A stretch of DNA of 64,000 nt from Stutzerimonas kirkiae. Its GTDB lineage: Bacteria; Pseudomonadota; Gammaproteobacteria; Pseudomonadales; Pseudomonadaceae. The position numbers and the translations under genes are program-made. Where the stretch lies: contig NZ_QJUO01000002.1 in assembly GCF_004327335.1 (NCBI RefSeq), positions 1 to 64,000 of the forward strand. The letters are read 5' to 3'. The stretch's first letter is position 1; each line of letters starts with the position of its first letter. Shown one piece after another: positions 56,538-64,000 of the stretch. The notes beneath the pieces are model-generated. The model did no database searches and was not told where the DNA came from. It saw only the letters and a list, made by a program, of their open reading frames with translations.

Positions 56538-57020
56538 CTATATCCTGATATGACCATTACGCTGGACGTTGAATTGCACGCCACCGCCACCGCTGGAGCG
56601 GCGGATGGCGACATTGGCGTCTGCGTTCCCAGCCGGCACTATGCGCTCACCGATCGAATCGAATACCAGCGAAAGATTACTGCCGCTTCCGGTAAGACCA
56701 GAGGGCGCCGCGGCCCGAGAATAGTTACCGCCGGTTGGCGACTGTACGGCGGTACCGGCCTGCGGGCAGTTCGCCGGCTGGCCGTTATAAAGCAACTGGT
56801 AGCCGCCCCCGGCAGTGACAACGGCATTGACCTGGCAACCACTGGCCAGGGCCAGCTTTTGCGCATAGCGCACGGCACTCAGCAACTCTTCGAGGTAGAG
56901 CCGCTCGTCGAAGTCACGCCGGTCGAAAAAGCGCGGGATGGCCACGGCGGCGAGGATGCCGAGGATAACGATCACCATGACCAGCTCGACGATGGTGAAG
57001 GCCTTGCTGTATCCGTGCAT
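56538..57020 (-). CDS. mshC: MSHA minor pilin MshC
   Basis: 160 residues, GspH/FimT-like. The prepilin leader is short, MHGYSKA, cleaved before FTIVELVMVIVILGILAAVA, so residue -1 is Ala rather than Gly; prepilin peptidase tolerates Ala at reduced rate. Two Cys (GCQVN, ANCPQ) probably form a loop. The C-terminal strand GVQFNVQRNGHIRI is typical of this group. It lies two bases before mshD. Confidence 0.87.
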   Translation of the reverse strand: MHGYSKAFTIVELVMVIVILGILAAVAIPRFFDRRDFDERLYLEELLSAVRYAQKLALASGCQVNAVVTAGGGYQLLYNGQPANCPQAGTAVQSPTGGNYSRAAAPSGLTGSGSNLSLVFDSIGERIVPAGNADANVAIRRSSGGGGVQFNVQRNGHIRI

Positions 57021-57052
57021 CGCAACCTCCAGCCGGAATCCATCAGTGTGTA

Positions 57053-57115
57053 GATACCCATCATCGTTGACTGTCGATGATGGGTATCGTCGCTATGCTC
57101 CTCGACCCATCCTAC
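57053..57115. repeat. Palindromic repeat (GATACCCATC family), left of the pilin relic
   Basis: GATACCCATCATCG and CGATGATGGGTATC are inverted arms, followed by CGCTATGCTCCTCGACCCAT and CCTAC. It matches the copy at 57302-57387 and the half copy at 50579. Confidence 0.8.
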
Positions 57116-57124
57116 GGGTTCGAC

Positions 57125-57269
57125 GCCTGAAGCCTCGTAGCCCCGGATCGGCATTGGCCCGCGCATTGGCGGTGAAATCGACAAAGCGCGGAAGCGCCAC
57201 GACCGCCAATATGCCAAGGAGCACGATCACCGTGATCGTTCGACCAGGGTGAAGCGTGTCGCCGGGTCA
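57125..57269 (-). pseudogene. Remnant of a type IV pilin gene
   Basis: From the ATG at 57269 the reading is MTRRHA, then in a shifted frame FTLVE, then in a third frame ITVIVLLGILAVVALPRFVD and FTANARAN. Joined, these give a perfect prepilin start (FTLVE.ITVIVLLGILAV). At least two single-base losses break the frame, and the gene stops where the palindrome at 57053-57115 begins. It lies between mshA and mshC in the cluster orientation. It may be a former extra pilin (MshA- or MshB-like). Confidence 0.8.
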
Positions 57270-57301
57270 TATTCGAGCCTGCTTGTATTGATATAAGCAA
57301 A

Positions 57302-57387
57302 GTAGGATGGGTCGAGCGTAGCGATACCCATCGTCGTTTGCCGCCAATGATGGGTATCGTCGCTATGCCGCTCAACACATCCTATGC
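57302..57387. repeat. Palindromic repeat (GATACCCATC family), full copy
   Basis: GTAGGATGGGTCGAGCGTAG plus CGATACCCATC pairs across a short centre with GATGGGTATCGTCGCTATGC and CGCTCAACACATCCTATGC. It begins about 30 bases beyond the relic pilin start and ends 12 bases before the mshA stop. Confidence 0.85.
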
Positions 57388-57398
57388 GCTAGAAGTTG

Positions 57399-57881
57399 TC
57401 AGCAGCCATTAGTATTAATCGCATAAGTTGGTGCAGGATAACTAGTAACTCCATCCTCAACTACTGCTGCCGGAACGGTATAGGTAAATGAGCAAGTTGC
57501 CGGAGTGGCAGACTTAACCAGTTGTATCGTAAGAGTTGAAGCTTCAACAGCCCCCCCGCCAGTGGTTGAATAATCAGCAACGTCCAACTGAGCAGCAATA
57601 ATAATCCCGTTCGCATCTGCTGTAGGATAACCGTTCACCATAGTAACCGCGCCACCTTCTAGTTGAACATTGGTTCCTACGGCCGCACTAGACACAAGTT
57701 GTTGGGCATGGGCAATTGCGGCAGCAGACTTAACTGCCCCCAACGCGCCATTAAGTGAGGCTATACGGGCATCCCGGCCAAAATCCGCAAACCGCGGCAA
57801 CGCCACCGCCGCCAGAATCCCCAGAATCACGATCACCATAATCAACTCGATCATGGTAAAGCCGCTTTGTTGTCTTCTCAT
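57399..57881 (-). CDS. mshA: MSHA-type major pilin MshA
   Basis: 160 residues. The leader MRRQQSG is cleaved before FTMIELIMVIVILGILAAVA (Glu at +5). The globular part has ALGAVKSAAAIAHAQQLVSS, a variable middle, and a C-terminal Cys pair (ATCSFTYT and NTNGC) forming the D-loop. AAGGAGT lies 6 bases before the ATG at 57881, the best ribosome-binding site in the cluster, fitting a highly made subunit. By hand count 148 of 300 bases at 57421-57720 are G or C (49%), against well over 60% around it. This is consistent with replacement of the exposed part by foreign DNA. Confidence 0.87.
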   Translation of the reverse strand: MRRQQSGFTMIELIMVIVILGILAAVALPRFADFGRDARIASLNGALGAVKSAAAIAHAQQLVSSAAVGTNVQLEGGAVTMVNGYPTADANGIIIAAQLDVADYSTTGGGAVEASTLTIQLVKSATPATCSFTYTVPAAVVEDGVTSYPAPTYAINTNGC

Positions 57882-57902
57882 CGTATAACTCCTTAGCAAG
57901 GT

Positions 57903-58445
57903 TCAGTTGAATGTGACGAATACTTCGCCGGTATTGGCGTTGTACTCGATGGCGTCGTCACCGCCATCGAGGTTGTAGGTGTAGATACAGCGCACGCCGT
58001 TGGCGCTGGCGGTAAAGGCCGGGCTGGTACCGGTGATGCTCGGGGCCGAGGCCTGCATCAGGTTGGCCCAGAGGTTGCGGCATTCGTCGGCGCTCATGGC
58101 GGCGGTGGCGGCGGGTGTGCCGCTGCGCTCGGTGCCGACCGGCCAACCGTTGGCATTGACGTCGATGCTGCCATTGCCATAGCCGATGACGTTTATCTGG
58201 CAGTTGTCGGCGGTGCAGCCGTTGTGGCCGCCGCTGCGATTCAGTTCGTACTGGCCGCGTACCAGCGACACCGCCGAGGTCAGGGCACCACCGACACTGC
58301 GCACGGTGGAGCGATGGGCGTCCTTGGCCGAGTCGATGAAGTGCGGCAGGGCAATGGCGGCGAGGATGCCGAGGATGGCGATCACCACCACCAGCTCGAT
58401 CATGGTGAAGCCGGTTTCCCGACGCGGAACCGCTGTCTGTGTCAT
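57903..58445 (-). CDS. mshB: MSHA pilin-like protein MshB
   Basis: 180 residues. The leader MTQTAVPRRETG is cleaved before FTMIELVVVIAILGILAAIA with Glu at +5. The globular part carries four Cys (NGCTADNCQ, DECRN, VRCIY) and ends AIEYNANTGEVFVTFN, as in MshB-type pilins. It is GC-rich, in contrast to mshA. It lies 21 bases before the mshA start and 67 bases after mshG; no separate mshF is present in between. Confidence 0.82.
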   Translation of the reverse strand: MTQTAVPRRETGFTMIELVVVIAILGILAAIALPHFIDSAKDAHRSTVRSVGGALTSAVSLVRGQYELNRSGGHNGCTADNCQINVIGYGNGSIDVNANGWPVGTERSGTPAATAAMSADECRNLWANLMQASAPSITGTSPAFTASANGVRCIYTYNLDGGDDAIEYNANTGEVFVTFN

Positions 58446-58512
58446 TTTTCCACCTATTGCGCCTTGCTACGGTGAGTTTTGCAAAATTCGTGCTCGATTA
58501 TCTTGCCCTGCA

Positions 58513-59748
58513 TCAACCTCGACCCTGCGCCGCCGCGCCCAGTTCCCACATCGGCAGGAACACGCCCAGGGCCAGTACCAGCACCATGATGCCCATGGCC
58601 ACGATAAGGATGGGCTCGATGGCATCGGCCAGTTGCTTGAGGTCGTAGTCGACTTCCTGTTCGTAGAAGTCGGCCACCTCGACGAACAGGTCGTCCAGCG
58701 CGCCGGTTTCCTCGCCGACCGCCATCATCTGCAGTACCAGCGGGGTGAACAGGCCACTGTTGGAGGCCGAGCGGGTCAGCGACTCGCCGCGCTCGACGCT
58801 TTCGCGCATGCCCAGCACGGCTTCGCCGATATGCCGGTTGCCGACGCTGGCGCTGTTGATCGACAGGGTTTGCAGCAGCGGCACGCCGGCACGGTACATC
58901 ATGGCGAAGGTACGGGTGAAGCGCGCCAGAGCGATCCGCTCGAAGATGCCGCCGACGATGGGCAGGCGCAGTTTCAGGCGGTCCCACTTGAGTGAGCCGG
59001 CATCGGTCGCCGTCCACTTGAAGAAGGCATGGATGCCGCCGGCGATGCCCAGTAACAGCAGCCACCACCACTCGCGCATGAAGCTGGAGGTACCGATCAG
59101 GATGCGGGTGGGCAATGGCAGTTGCGCATGGAAGGACGCGAAGACCTGGGCGAACGCCGGTATCACCAGGATATTGATGACGCCCAGCGCCACGCCCATG
59201 GCCACCAGCACGAAGATCGGGTAGCGGGTGGCCTGCTTGATGCGCTTGCGGGTCTCGCGCTCCAGTTCCAGGTAGGTGGAAAGCTGGCGGAAGGCCTGGT
59301 CGAGCTGGCCGGTGTTCTCGCCGACGCTGATCATGCTGACGAACAGGCTGTTGAAGACCTTCGGGTGCTGGTTGAGGGTGACGGCCATGGACTGGCCGCT
59401 TTCCAGCCCGCCACGGACCTCCTGCAGCACTTCGCGGAAGTACAGGTTGCGGTTGGATTCGCCGAGGCCGCCGATGGCGCGGATGATCGGCACGCCGGCC
59501 TTGGTCAGGCTGTACATCTGCCGGGTGAAGATGATCAGTTCGTCCAGGTCGACCTTTTTCCGCCGCAGGCGCTGTCGCAAGGCGGCCAGGATGTCCTCGC
59601 CACCTTCGGCCCTGGCCGCTTCGATGGTCAGGGGCGTGATGCGCCGGGACAGCAGTTCGCTGGCCGCGACATCGGCGTTGGCGGCGTCGAGCGAGCCTTC
59701 GATCTTGCTGCCGTGGGCGTCGCGGCCAGTGTAGCGAAAGGCTGGCAT
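58513..59748 (-). CDS. mshG: MSHA pilus inner-membrane platform protein MshG
   Basis: 411 residues of the GspF/PilC family. Two homologous cytoplasmic domains (about 70-190 and 275-390) are each followed by membrane helices (about 170-195, 222-245 and 380-405). Marks are MPAFRYTGRDAHGSKIEGSL, VGENTGQLDQAFRQLSTYLE and VGEETGALDDLFVEVADFYE. MshG anchors the pilus and passes force from MshE. It follows mshE by 157 bases in which nothing else is seen. Confidence 0.93.
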   Translation of the reverse strand: MPAFRYTGRDAHGSKIEGSLDAANADVAASELLSRRITPLTIEAARAEGGEDILAALRQRLRRKKVDLDELIIFTRQMYSLTKAGVPIIRAIGGLGESNRNLYFREVLQEVRGGLESGQSMAVTLNQHPKVFNSLFVSMISVGENTGQLDQAFRQLSTYLELERETRKRIKQATRYPIFVLVAMGVALGVINILVIPAFAQVFASFHAQLPLPTRILIGTSSFMREWWWLLLLGIAGGIHAFFKWTATDAGSLKWDRLKLRLPIVGGIFERIALARFTRTFAMMYRAGVPLLQTLSINSASVGNRHIGEAVLGMRESVERGESLTRSASNSGLFTPLVLQMMAVGEETGALDDLFVEVADFYEQEVDYDLKQLADAIEPILIVAMGIMVLVLALGVFLPMWELGAAAQGRG

Positions 59749-59905
59749 CAGGGGTGTGCCTCGCGGTGTCGGGCCTCATACCTGCAGTGCCAGCCTGGCA
59801 AGCCATTCGCGGGCAAGGCCACGTCTACGGGCGAAACATGGACCACATATGGCGCCCCGGGAAGCGGTCCTGGCCGCGAAGCTTGCCAGGCACGGACGAA
59901 TGCGC

Positions 59906-61633
59906 TCATTGCAGCATGTCCTCGTCGCTCAACGTCGCGCAGACTTTCAATACTTCATCGACACTGGTGATGCCGGCCATGGCGTAGTCCAGGGCGCAGG
60001 CGGCCAGCGGGCGATAGTGCGGCTGCTGGCGGGCGGCCTCGGCAAAGCTCTGTGGGTCGCCGCGACGTAGCGAGGCGACCATCGCTTCGTTCATCTCCAG
60101 CAGCTCGAAGACCCCGATACGCCCGCTGTAGCCCGAGTTATGGCAATGGTGGCAACCGCTGCCCCGTTTGAAAACGGCGTTCCCCAGCGACCCACCGTTG
60201 AGGGCCTCCAGCCATAGCCGCTGCTGCGGCGTCGGCTCATGGTCTTCCATGCAGTTTTCGCAGACACGGCGGATCAGCCGCTGCGCCAGCACGGCGTTCA
60301 GGGCGGTGGCGACCAGGAACGGCTCGACGCCCATGTCGATCAGGCGCATGGCCGAGGTCAGGGCGTCATTGGTGTGCAGGGTGGACAGCACCAGGTGGCC
60401 GGTCATCGCCGCACGCAGGGCGATCTCGGCGGTTTCCTGGTCGCGGATCTCCCCCACCAGCACCACGTCCGGGTCCTGGCGCAGAGCGGCGCGCAGCACG
60501 CGGGCGAAGGTCAGGTCGATCCTGGCGTTGACCTGCACCTGGTTGATGCGCTGCATGCGGTATTCGACCGGGTCCTCGACGGTGATGATCTTCAGTTCCG
60601 GGCTGTTCAGTTCGGCCAGCCCGGCATACAACGTGGTGGTCTTGCCCGAACCGGTCGGCCCGGTCACCAGCACCATGCCATGGGGCCGTTGCAGCAGGCG
60701 GCGGAAACGCTCGAGAATGCCCGGCGGCATACCGCTGCCTTCCAGGGTGGACATGCTGCCGCTCTGGTCGAGCAGGCGCATCACCACCGACTCGCCGAAC
60801 TGCACCGGCATGGTCGAGAGACGCACATCGAAGTTATGGTTGCGCACGCGGATATTGAAGCGGCCATCCTGGGGCAGGCGCTTTTCCGAGATATCCAGGC
60901 CGGACATGATCTTCAGGCGCATGACCAGCGCCGAGGCGATGCGCTGCTCCTTCATCACCTGCTCGTTGAGCACGCCGTCGATACGCTGGCGGATACGCAC
61001 TACGCCATCGTCCGGCTCGATATGGATGTCCGAGGCCTTCATCTGCACCGCGTCCTCGAACAGTGTCTGCAACAGCCGCACCACCGGCGCGTCGCTGTTG
61101 CTGTCGGAGCCAAGGCGCGAGAGGTCGAACTCGCTCTCCTGCAGCTCGCCCTCCAGTTCGCCGGCCAGCGAGGCGATCTGGCTGGTGCGCCGGTAGACGC
61201 GGTCGAGGGTGTCGAGCAGTTCGCTCTCGCGCACCACCGCCGGATAGACGCGCTTGCCCAGCAGCCGCTCCATCTCGTCCTGGGCGAACAGGTCGAGGGG
61301 GTCGCTCATGCCCACCAGCAGGCCATCGCCCTGGCGCGACAGGACAATAACGCGGAAACGCCGCGCTACCGCTTCGGGCAGGCTCTGGGTGAGGTCGCTG
61401 TCGAACTTGTAGTGCTTGAGCTCCACGAAAGGAATCTGCAACTGCTCGGACAACGTCGACAGAAGCCGCTTTTCGTCGATGAAACCGAGGTCGACGACGG
61501 TGCGCCCGAGCTTCGAGCCGGTACGTTTCTGTTCCTGCAGGGCCTGTTGCAACTGGCCATCGTTGATCAGCCCGGCCTGTATCAACAGGTCACCGATCCT
61601 GACCTTGCGCTGACGGATGTCCTGCTGGTTCAT
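59906..61633 (-). CDS. mshE: MSHA pilus extension ATPase MshE
   Basis: 575 residues. The N-terminus is an MshEN domain with two tandem 24-residue c-di-GMP motifs: residues 12-35 (RIGDLLIQAGLI...) and 41-64 (KLGRTVVDLGFI...), separated by five residues. The GspE/PilB ATPase core has Walker A GPTGSGKT (325-332), an Asp box and a Walker B region, and a zinc site made by CENC and CHHC. In Vibrio cholerae MshE, c-di-GMP at this domain is required for MSHA pilus extension. The 4-base overlap with mshN (ATGA) shows coupling. Confidence 0.95.
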   Translation of the reverse strand: MNQQDIRQRKVRIGDLLIQAGLINDGQLQQALQEQKRTGSKLGRTVVDLGFIDEKRLLSTLSEQLQIPFVELKHYKFDSDLTQSLPEAVARRFRVIVLSRQGDGLLVGMSDPLDLFAQDEMERLLGKRVYPAVVRESELLDTLDRVYRRTSQIASLAGELEGELQESEFDLSRLGSDSNSDAPVVRLLQTLFEDAVQMKASDIHIEPDDGVVRIRQRIDGVLNEQVMKEQRIASALVMRLKIMSGLDISEKRLPQDGRFNIRVRNHNFDVRLSTMPVQFGESVVMRLLDQSGSMSTLEGSGMPPGILERFRRLLQRPHGMVLVTGPTGSGKTTTLYAGLAELNSPELKIITVEDPVEYRMQRINQVQVNARIDLTFARVLRAALRQDPDVVLVGEIRDQETAEIALRAAMTGHLVLSTLHTNDALTSAMRLIDMGVEPFLVATALNAVLAQRLIRRVCENCMEDHEPTPQQRLWLEALNGGSLGNAVFKRGSGCHHCHNSGYSGRIGVFELLEMNEAMVASLRRGDPQSFAEAARQQPHYRPLAACALDYAMAGITSVDEVLKVCATLSDEDMLQ

Positions 61634-63003
61634 GGCCTGCCTCCCAGGGCGCCGGCGCGTTCATTGGCGAAACGCCGCGAGTCTTCATCCAACCCCTGGC
61701 CCAGCAGGGCCAGGCGGTAATGGCGGCCGGCCTCGGCGGGCCGCTCCAGTTGTTCGAGGGCGATGGCCAGGCCCAGTTGCCAGGTGGCCTGCCCCGGGCG
61801 CAGGGCAACCAGCGCCTGGTAGGTCGCGGCGCTGCCCTGCCAGTCCTCGACCTGCTGGTAGAGCGCGGCCAGCAGGGCATGGTAGGACGGCTCGCGAGCG
61901 AGTTCGGGCGGGTTCTGTTTCAGGCTGGCCAGGGCGGCGTTGCTGTCTCCGACCAGTAGCTGGCCGCGCGCCAGCGACAGGCGCAACTCGGCATCCTGCG
62001 GGTGCTGGTGCAATTGTGCCGGCAACCACTCCAGCAAGCGGGCATGCTCCCCTGCCGCCAGGTAGGCGCGCGCCAGCCAGCGTACGACTTGTACATTGCC
62101 CGGCTGCTTTTCGTGCAGCGCCTGCAGAGCGGCGATGGCCCGCCCGTACTCGCCATCGGCCAGCCATTGACGCGCCTGGGACAAGGGCTCTGGAGTATGA
62201 CTGGTGATACTGACGGAGGTCGGCCCACGCACCGCCGGCGCCAGTTGAACGCTCGGTTGAGCGGCGGCGACAGGCTCGCCGCCGGCCTGGCGCGAGGTTA
62301 CATCGACCGCCGGCGCCGTGCGTGTCACCCAGTCCGGCCATTGCGCATCGACCAGGGTGGCCGGCTCGGCCTCGGGCAGTTCGATCCCGGCCACTTCGGG
62401 CAGGCCTTCCCGTTGCAGCTCCAGCGGTACTTCCAGCCAGAGCTGCCAGCGATCCGCGCTGGCCTCCAGGCGATCATGCAGTTGCAGGCGCTCGCCCAGG
62501 CCGGCGAACTGCACCCGCACCTGCCCGCCCTGCTGCTCGACCCGCCAGGCCAGGCTCTGGCCGTCCTTCTCGATACGGCCACTGCGCATCTCGCCACGCA
62601 GTTGCACCCCTTCCAGCAGCAGGTCGACCAGCCCCTGCTGGTCGGTACGGCGATAGCTGGGCGAACCATCCAGCAACAGTTGCAGCACGAAGCGCCGGCC
62701 ATCGTTCTGTGGCAGCACTTCGACCAGGGCCAGCAGCGCCGGCTCACTGGCGACAGCGGGCACTTCGGCCAGTGGCGCTTCGACGTCCGGCACGGCAGGC
62801 GCGCCCGACTGGCGCCAGTAGAGCAACGCCAGCAGCAGCGCGACCACCACCAGCAGCGCGCCGACCAACGCGCCGCGCTGCCAGCGCATGCGTCGGGCGA
62901 GCCGGCGCTCGTCCACCGCCTGCATGTCCAGCAGTCGCTCGCGTTCGGAGGGCGCCGCGCGGCGCGCCTCGAGATCACGCAACATATCGTTGACCAGGCT
63001 CAT
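61630..63003 (-). CDS. mshN: MSHA biogenesis protein MshN (TPR)
   Basis: 457 residues: MSLVNDMLRDLEARRAAPSE as the usual cytoplasmic start, one membrane helix (about 42-66), a periplasmic region with a PilN/AMIN-like beta domain (about 95-220), and TPR repeats in the C-terminal 150 residues (ARQWLADGEYGRAIAALQAL and more). The frame is open upstream to 63195 inside mshM, but the ATG at 63003 overlaps the mshM stop (ATGA). It is thought to link the inner-membrane complex to the secretin. Confidence 0.88.
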   Translation of the reverse strand: MSLVNDMLRDLEARRAAPSERERLLDMQAVDERRLARRMRWQRGALVGALLVVVALLLALLYWRQSGAPAVPDVEAPLAEVPAVASEPALLALVEVLPQNDGRRFVLQLLLDGSPSYRRTDQQGLVDLLLEGVQLRGEMRSGRIEKDGQSLAWRVEQQGGQVRVQFAGLGERLQLHDRLEASADRWQLWLEVPLELQREGLPEVAGIELPEAEPATLVDAQWPDWVTRTAPAVDVTSRQAGGEPVAAAQPSVQLAPAVRGPTSVSITSHTPEPLSQARQWLADGEYGRAIAALQALHEKQPGNVQVVRWLARAYLAAGEHARLLEWLPAQLHQHPQDAELRLSLARGQLLVGDSNAALASLKQNPPELAREPSYHALLAALYQQVEDWQGSAATYQALVALRPGQATWQLGLAIALEQLERPAEAGRHYRLALLGQGLDEDSRRFANERAGALGGRP

Positions 63004-63920
63004 GGCAACACCTCGCGCACTTGCGACAGCCAGGGCCAGACGGCCAACAGCAGGCAGACGGAAACACCGCCGGCCAGCAGCCACCATGACAGGCGCGAAG
63101 ATGACCGCCGCGCCCCCTCGGTATCTTCCAGGGCCCGTCGCACATGGCGCGGCGCGACCTGCCGCGCACCTTCCCCATAGGCCGCCATCAGGCACTTGTT
63201 GGCGAGGATATTGAGCAGCCGCGGAATACCGCCGCTGCCTCGCACCAGCAGGCGCACCGACGCGCCGCTGAACAGTGGCTCGCCGCGATAGCCCGCCACC
63301 GCCAGGCGTTCCTGCAGGTAGCGGCTGGCATCACGCACATCCAGCGGCCGCAGGCGGTAGGAGAAGGTGATGCGCTGGCGCAGTTGGCGGAAATCCTCGC
63401 GGGCCAGGGTCGCATCCAGCTCGGGCTGGCCGAACAGCACCACCTGCAACAGCTTGCGCTGTTCGGTCTCCAGGTTGGTCAGCAGGCGCAGGCCCTCCAG
63501 CGTCGCGCTCGGCAACGCCTGCGCCTCGTCGATCAGCACCACGGTGCTCTTGCCGGCGGCGGCCAGCTCGATCAGGCGCTGGTGCAGGGCGCTCAACAAC
63601 CCGTGGTTATCCAGTTCCTCGACATCGGCGATATGCAGTTCATGGGCCAGGGCCTGGCGCAGCCCCATCGGGTTGAGCGCCGGGTTGGGTAGCCAGGCGA
63701 CCTGGTAGCGCTCGCTATCGAGCTCATTGAGCAGGGCGCGGCACAACAGGGTCTTGCCGGTGCCCACTTCGCCGGTGACCTTGATAAAGCCTTCACCCTC
63801 GCCCAGGGCCACGCGCAGCAGGTTGAGGCAGGCCTGGTAGGGCGCGAGTTGCACCAGGAAGTCGGTGTTCGGCGTCAGCGCGAAGGGCTTCTCGCGCAGG
63901 CCGAAGAATGCCTCGTACAT
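63000..63920 (-). CDS. mshM: MSHA biogenesis ATPase MshM (ExeA family)
   Basis: 306 residues, AAA ATPase of the ExeA type: MYEAFFGLREKPFALTPNTD, Walker A GEVGTGKT (50-57), Walker B VVLIDEAQ, sensor region VVLFGQPELD. A C-terminal membrane helix (about 276-298) ends the protein; it lacks the peptidoglycan-binding domain of long ExeA proteins. It may help place the secretin. Its ATG lies 7 bases after the mshL stop. Confidence 0.92.
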   Translation of the reverse strand: MYEAFFGLREKPFALTPNTDFLVQLAPYQACLNLLRVALGEGEGFIKVTGEVGTGKTLLCRALLNELDSERYQVAWLPNPALNPMGLRQALAHELHIADVEELDNHGLLSALHQRLIELAAAGKSTVVLIDEAQALPSATLEGLRLLTNLETEQRKLLQVVLFGQPELDATLAREDFRQLRQRITFSYRLRPLDVRDASRYLQERLAVAGYRGEPLFSGASVRLLVRGSGGIPRLLNILANKCLMAAYGEGARQVAPRHVRRALEDTEGARRSSSRLSWWLLAGGVSVCLLLAVWPWLSQVREVLP

Positions 63921-63927
63921 AGATGAC

Positions 63928-64000
63928 CTATCTCACCTGCCGAAAGGACTCGGCGCTCTTGCGCAACTCGTCCAGCCAGATCTGATCGGTGACCACCTGC
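63928..64000 (-). CDS. mshL: C-terminal end of probable secretin MshL (partial)
   Basis: Only the last 23 residues are in the window: QVVTDQIWLDELRKSAESFR then QVR and a stop. The identification rests on position (mshL precedes mshM in MSHA clusters) and on the charged tail. The rest lies beyond the right edge. Confidence 0.5.
   Translation of the reverse strand, partial: QVVTDQIWLDELRKSAESFRQVR

Noticed and set aside
57112-57378. 88-codon open frame over the pilin relic
   Set aside because: The frame crosses the relic out of register with the pilin coding frames and enters the palindrome; it is not a gene.

Overview
The window looks like a Pseudomonas chromosome (sensu lato, aeruginosa lineage). 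It is GC-rich, and several gene blocks keep the order known from P. aeruginosa: crfX-cmpX-sigX-oprF; dps, the cold-shock membrane protein, slyX, HIT, oprD, proS, a lipoprotein, TlpA, arsC, wrbA and DUF2069; and glycine-zipper gene, secF, secD, yajC, tgt, queA, RDD, lptG and lptF. These blocks are far apart in P. aeruginosa but are joined here, and non-coding repeats sit at several of the joints.

Layout. 0.1-4.1 kb: betaine/choline-type ABC importer (ATPase, permease, two binding proteins). 4.3-7.8 kb: rraA and the acetate permease pair yjcH-actP; an apparently ORF-less group II intron lies directly after the actP terminator. 7.9-13.8 kb: a GH17 membrane protein, a small membrane protein, an alpha/beta hydrolase coupled to mlaA, and a lipid A acyltransferase. 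14.8-23.7 kb: the dps-to-DUF2069 block. 23.9-31.7 kb: leuA, a PQQ-dependent sugar dehydrogenase, two small secreted proteins, a PAS-PAS-GGDEF diguanylate cyclase, a nitrilase-fold protein with an AraC regulator, and a candidate 30-residue protein. 32.2-42.1 kb: SecDF-YajC, queuosine genes, tRNA-Leu(CAA), a cold-shock protein and LptFG. 42.5-46.7 kb: oprF, sigX, cmpX, crfX and a porin. 46.9-50.4 kb: pqqF (apparently without pqqA-E) and hemH. 50.6-64.0 kb: a long minus-strand MSHA-type type IV pilus cluster (mshL end, M, N, E, G, B, A, a pilin relic, C, D, O, P, Q).

How parts may work together. The pilus cluster holds the ATPase (MshE), platform (MshG), pilins and minor pilins, inner-membrane accessory proteins (MshM, MshN) and the large MshQ. 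MshE has two tandem c-di-GMP-binding motifs at its N-terminus, so c-di-GMP from enzymes such as the diguanylate cyclase at 28 kb could plausibly control the pilus (inference). Several envelope functions also sit here: MlaA, LptFG, LpxL, OprF and SecDF.

Most unusual features: the 680-bp intron with no reverse transcriptase; three copies of a MITE-like element with GGATTGGCAAT ends and a 28-bp internal inverted repeat; five copies of a second palindromic element; and a major pilin whose variable part is about 49% GC beside a frameshifted pilin relic bracketed by palindromes.
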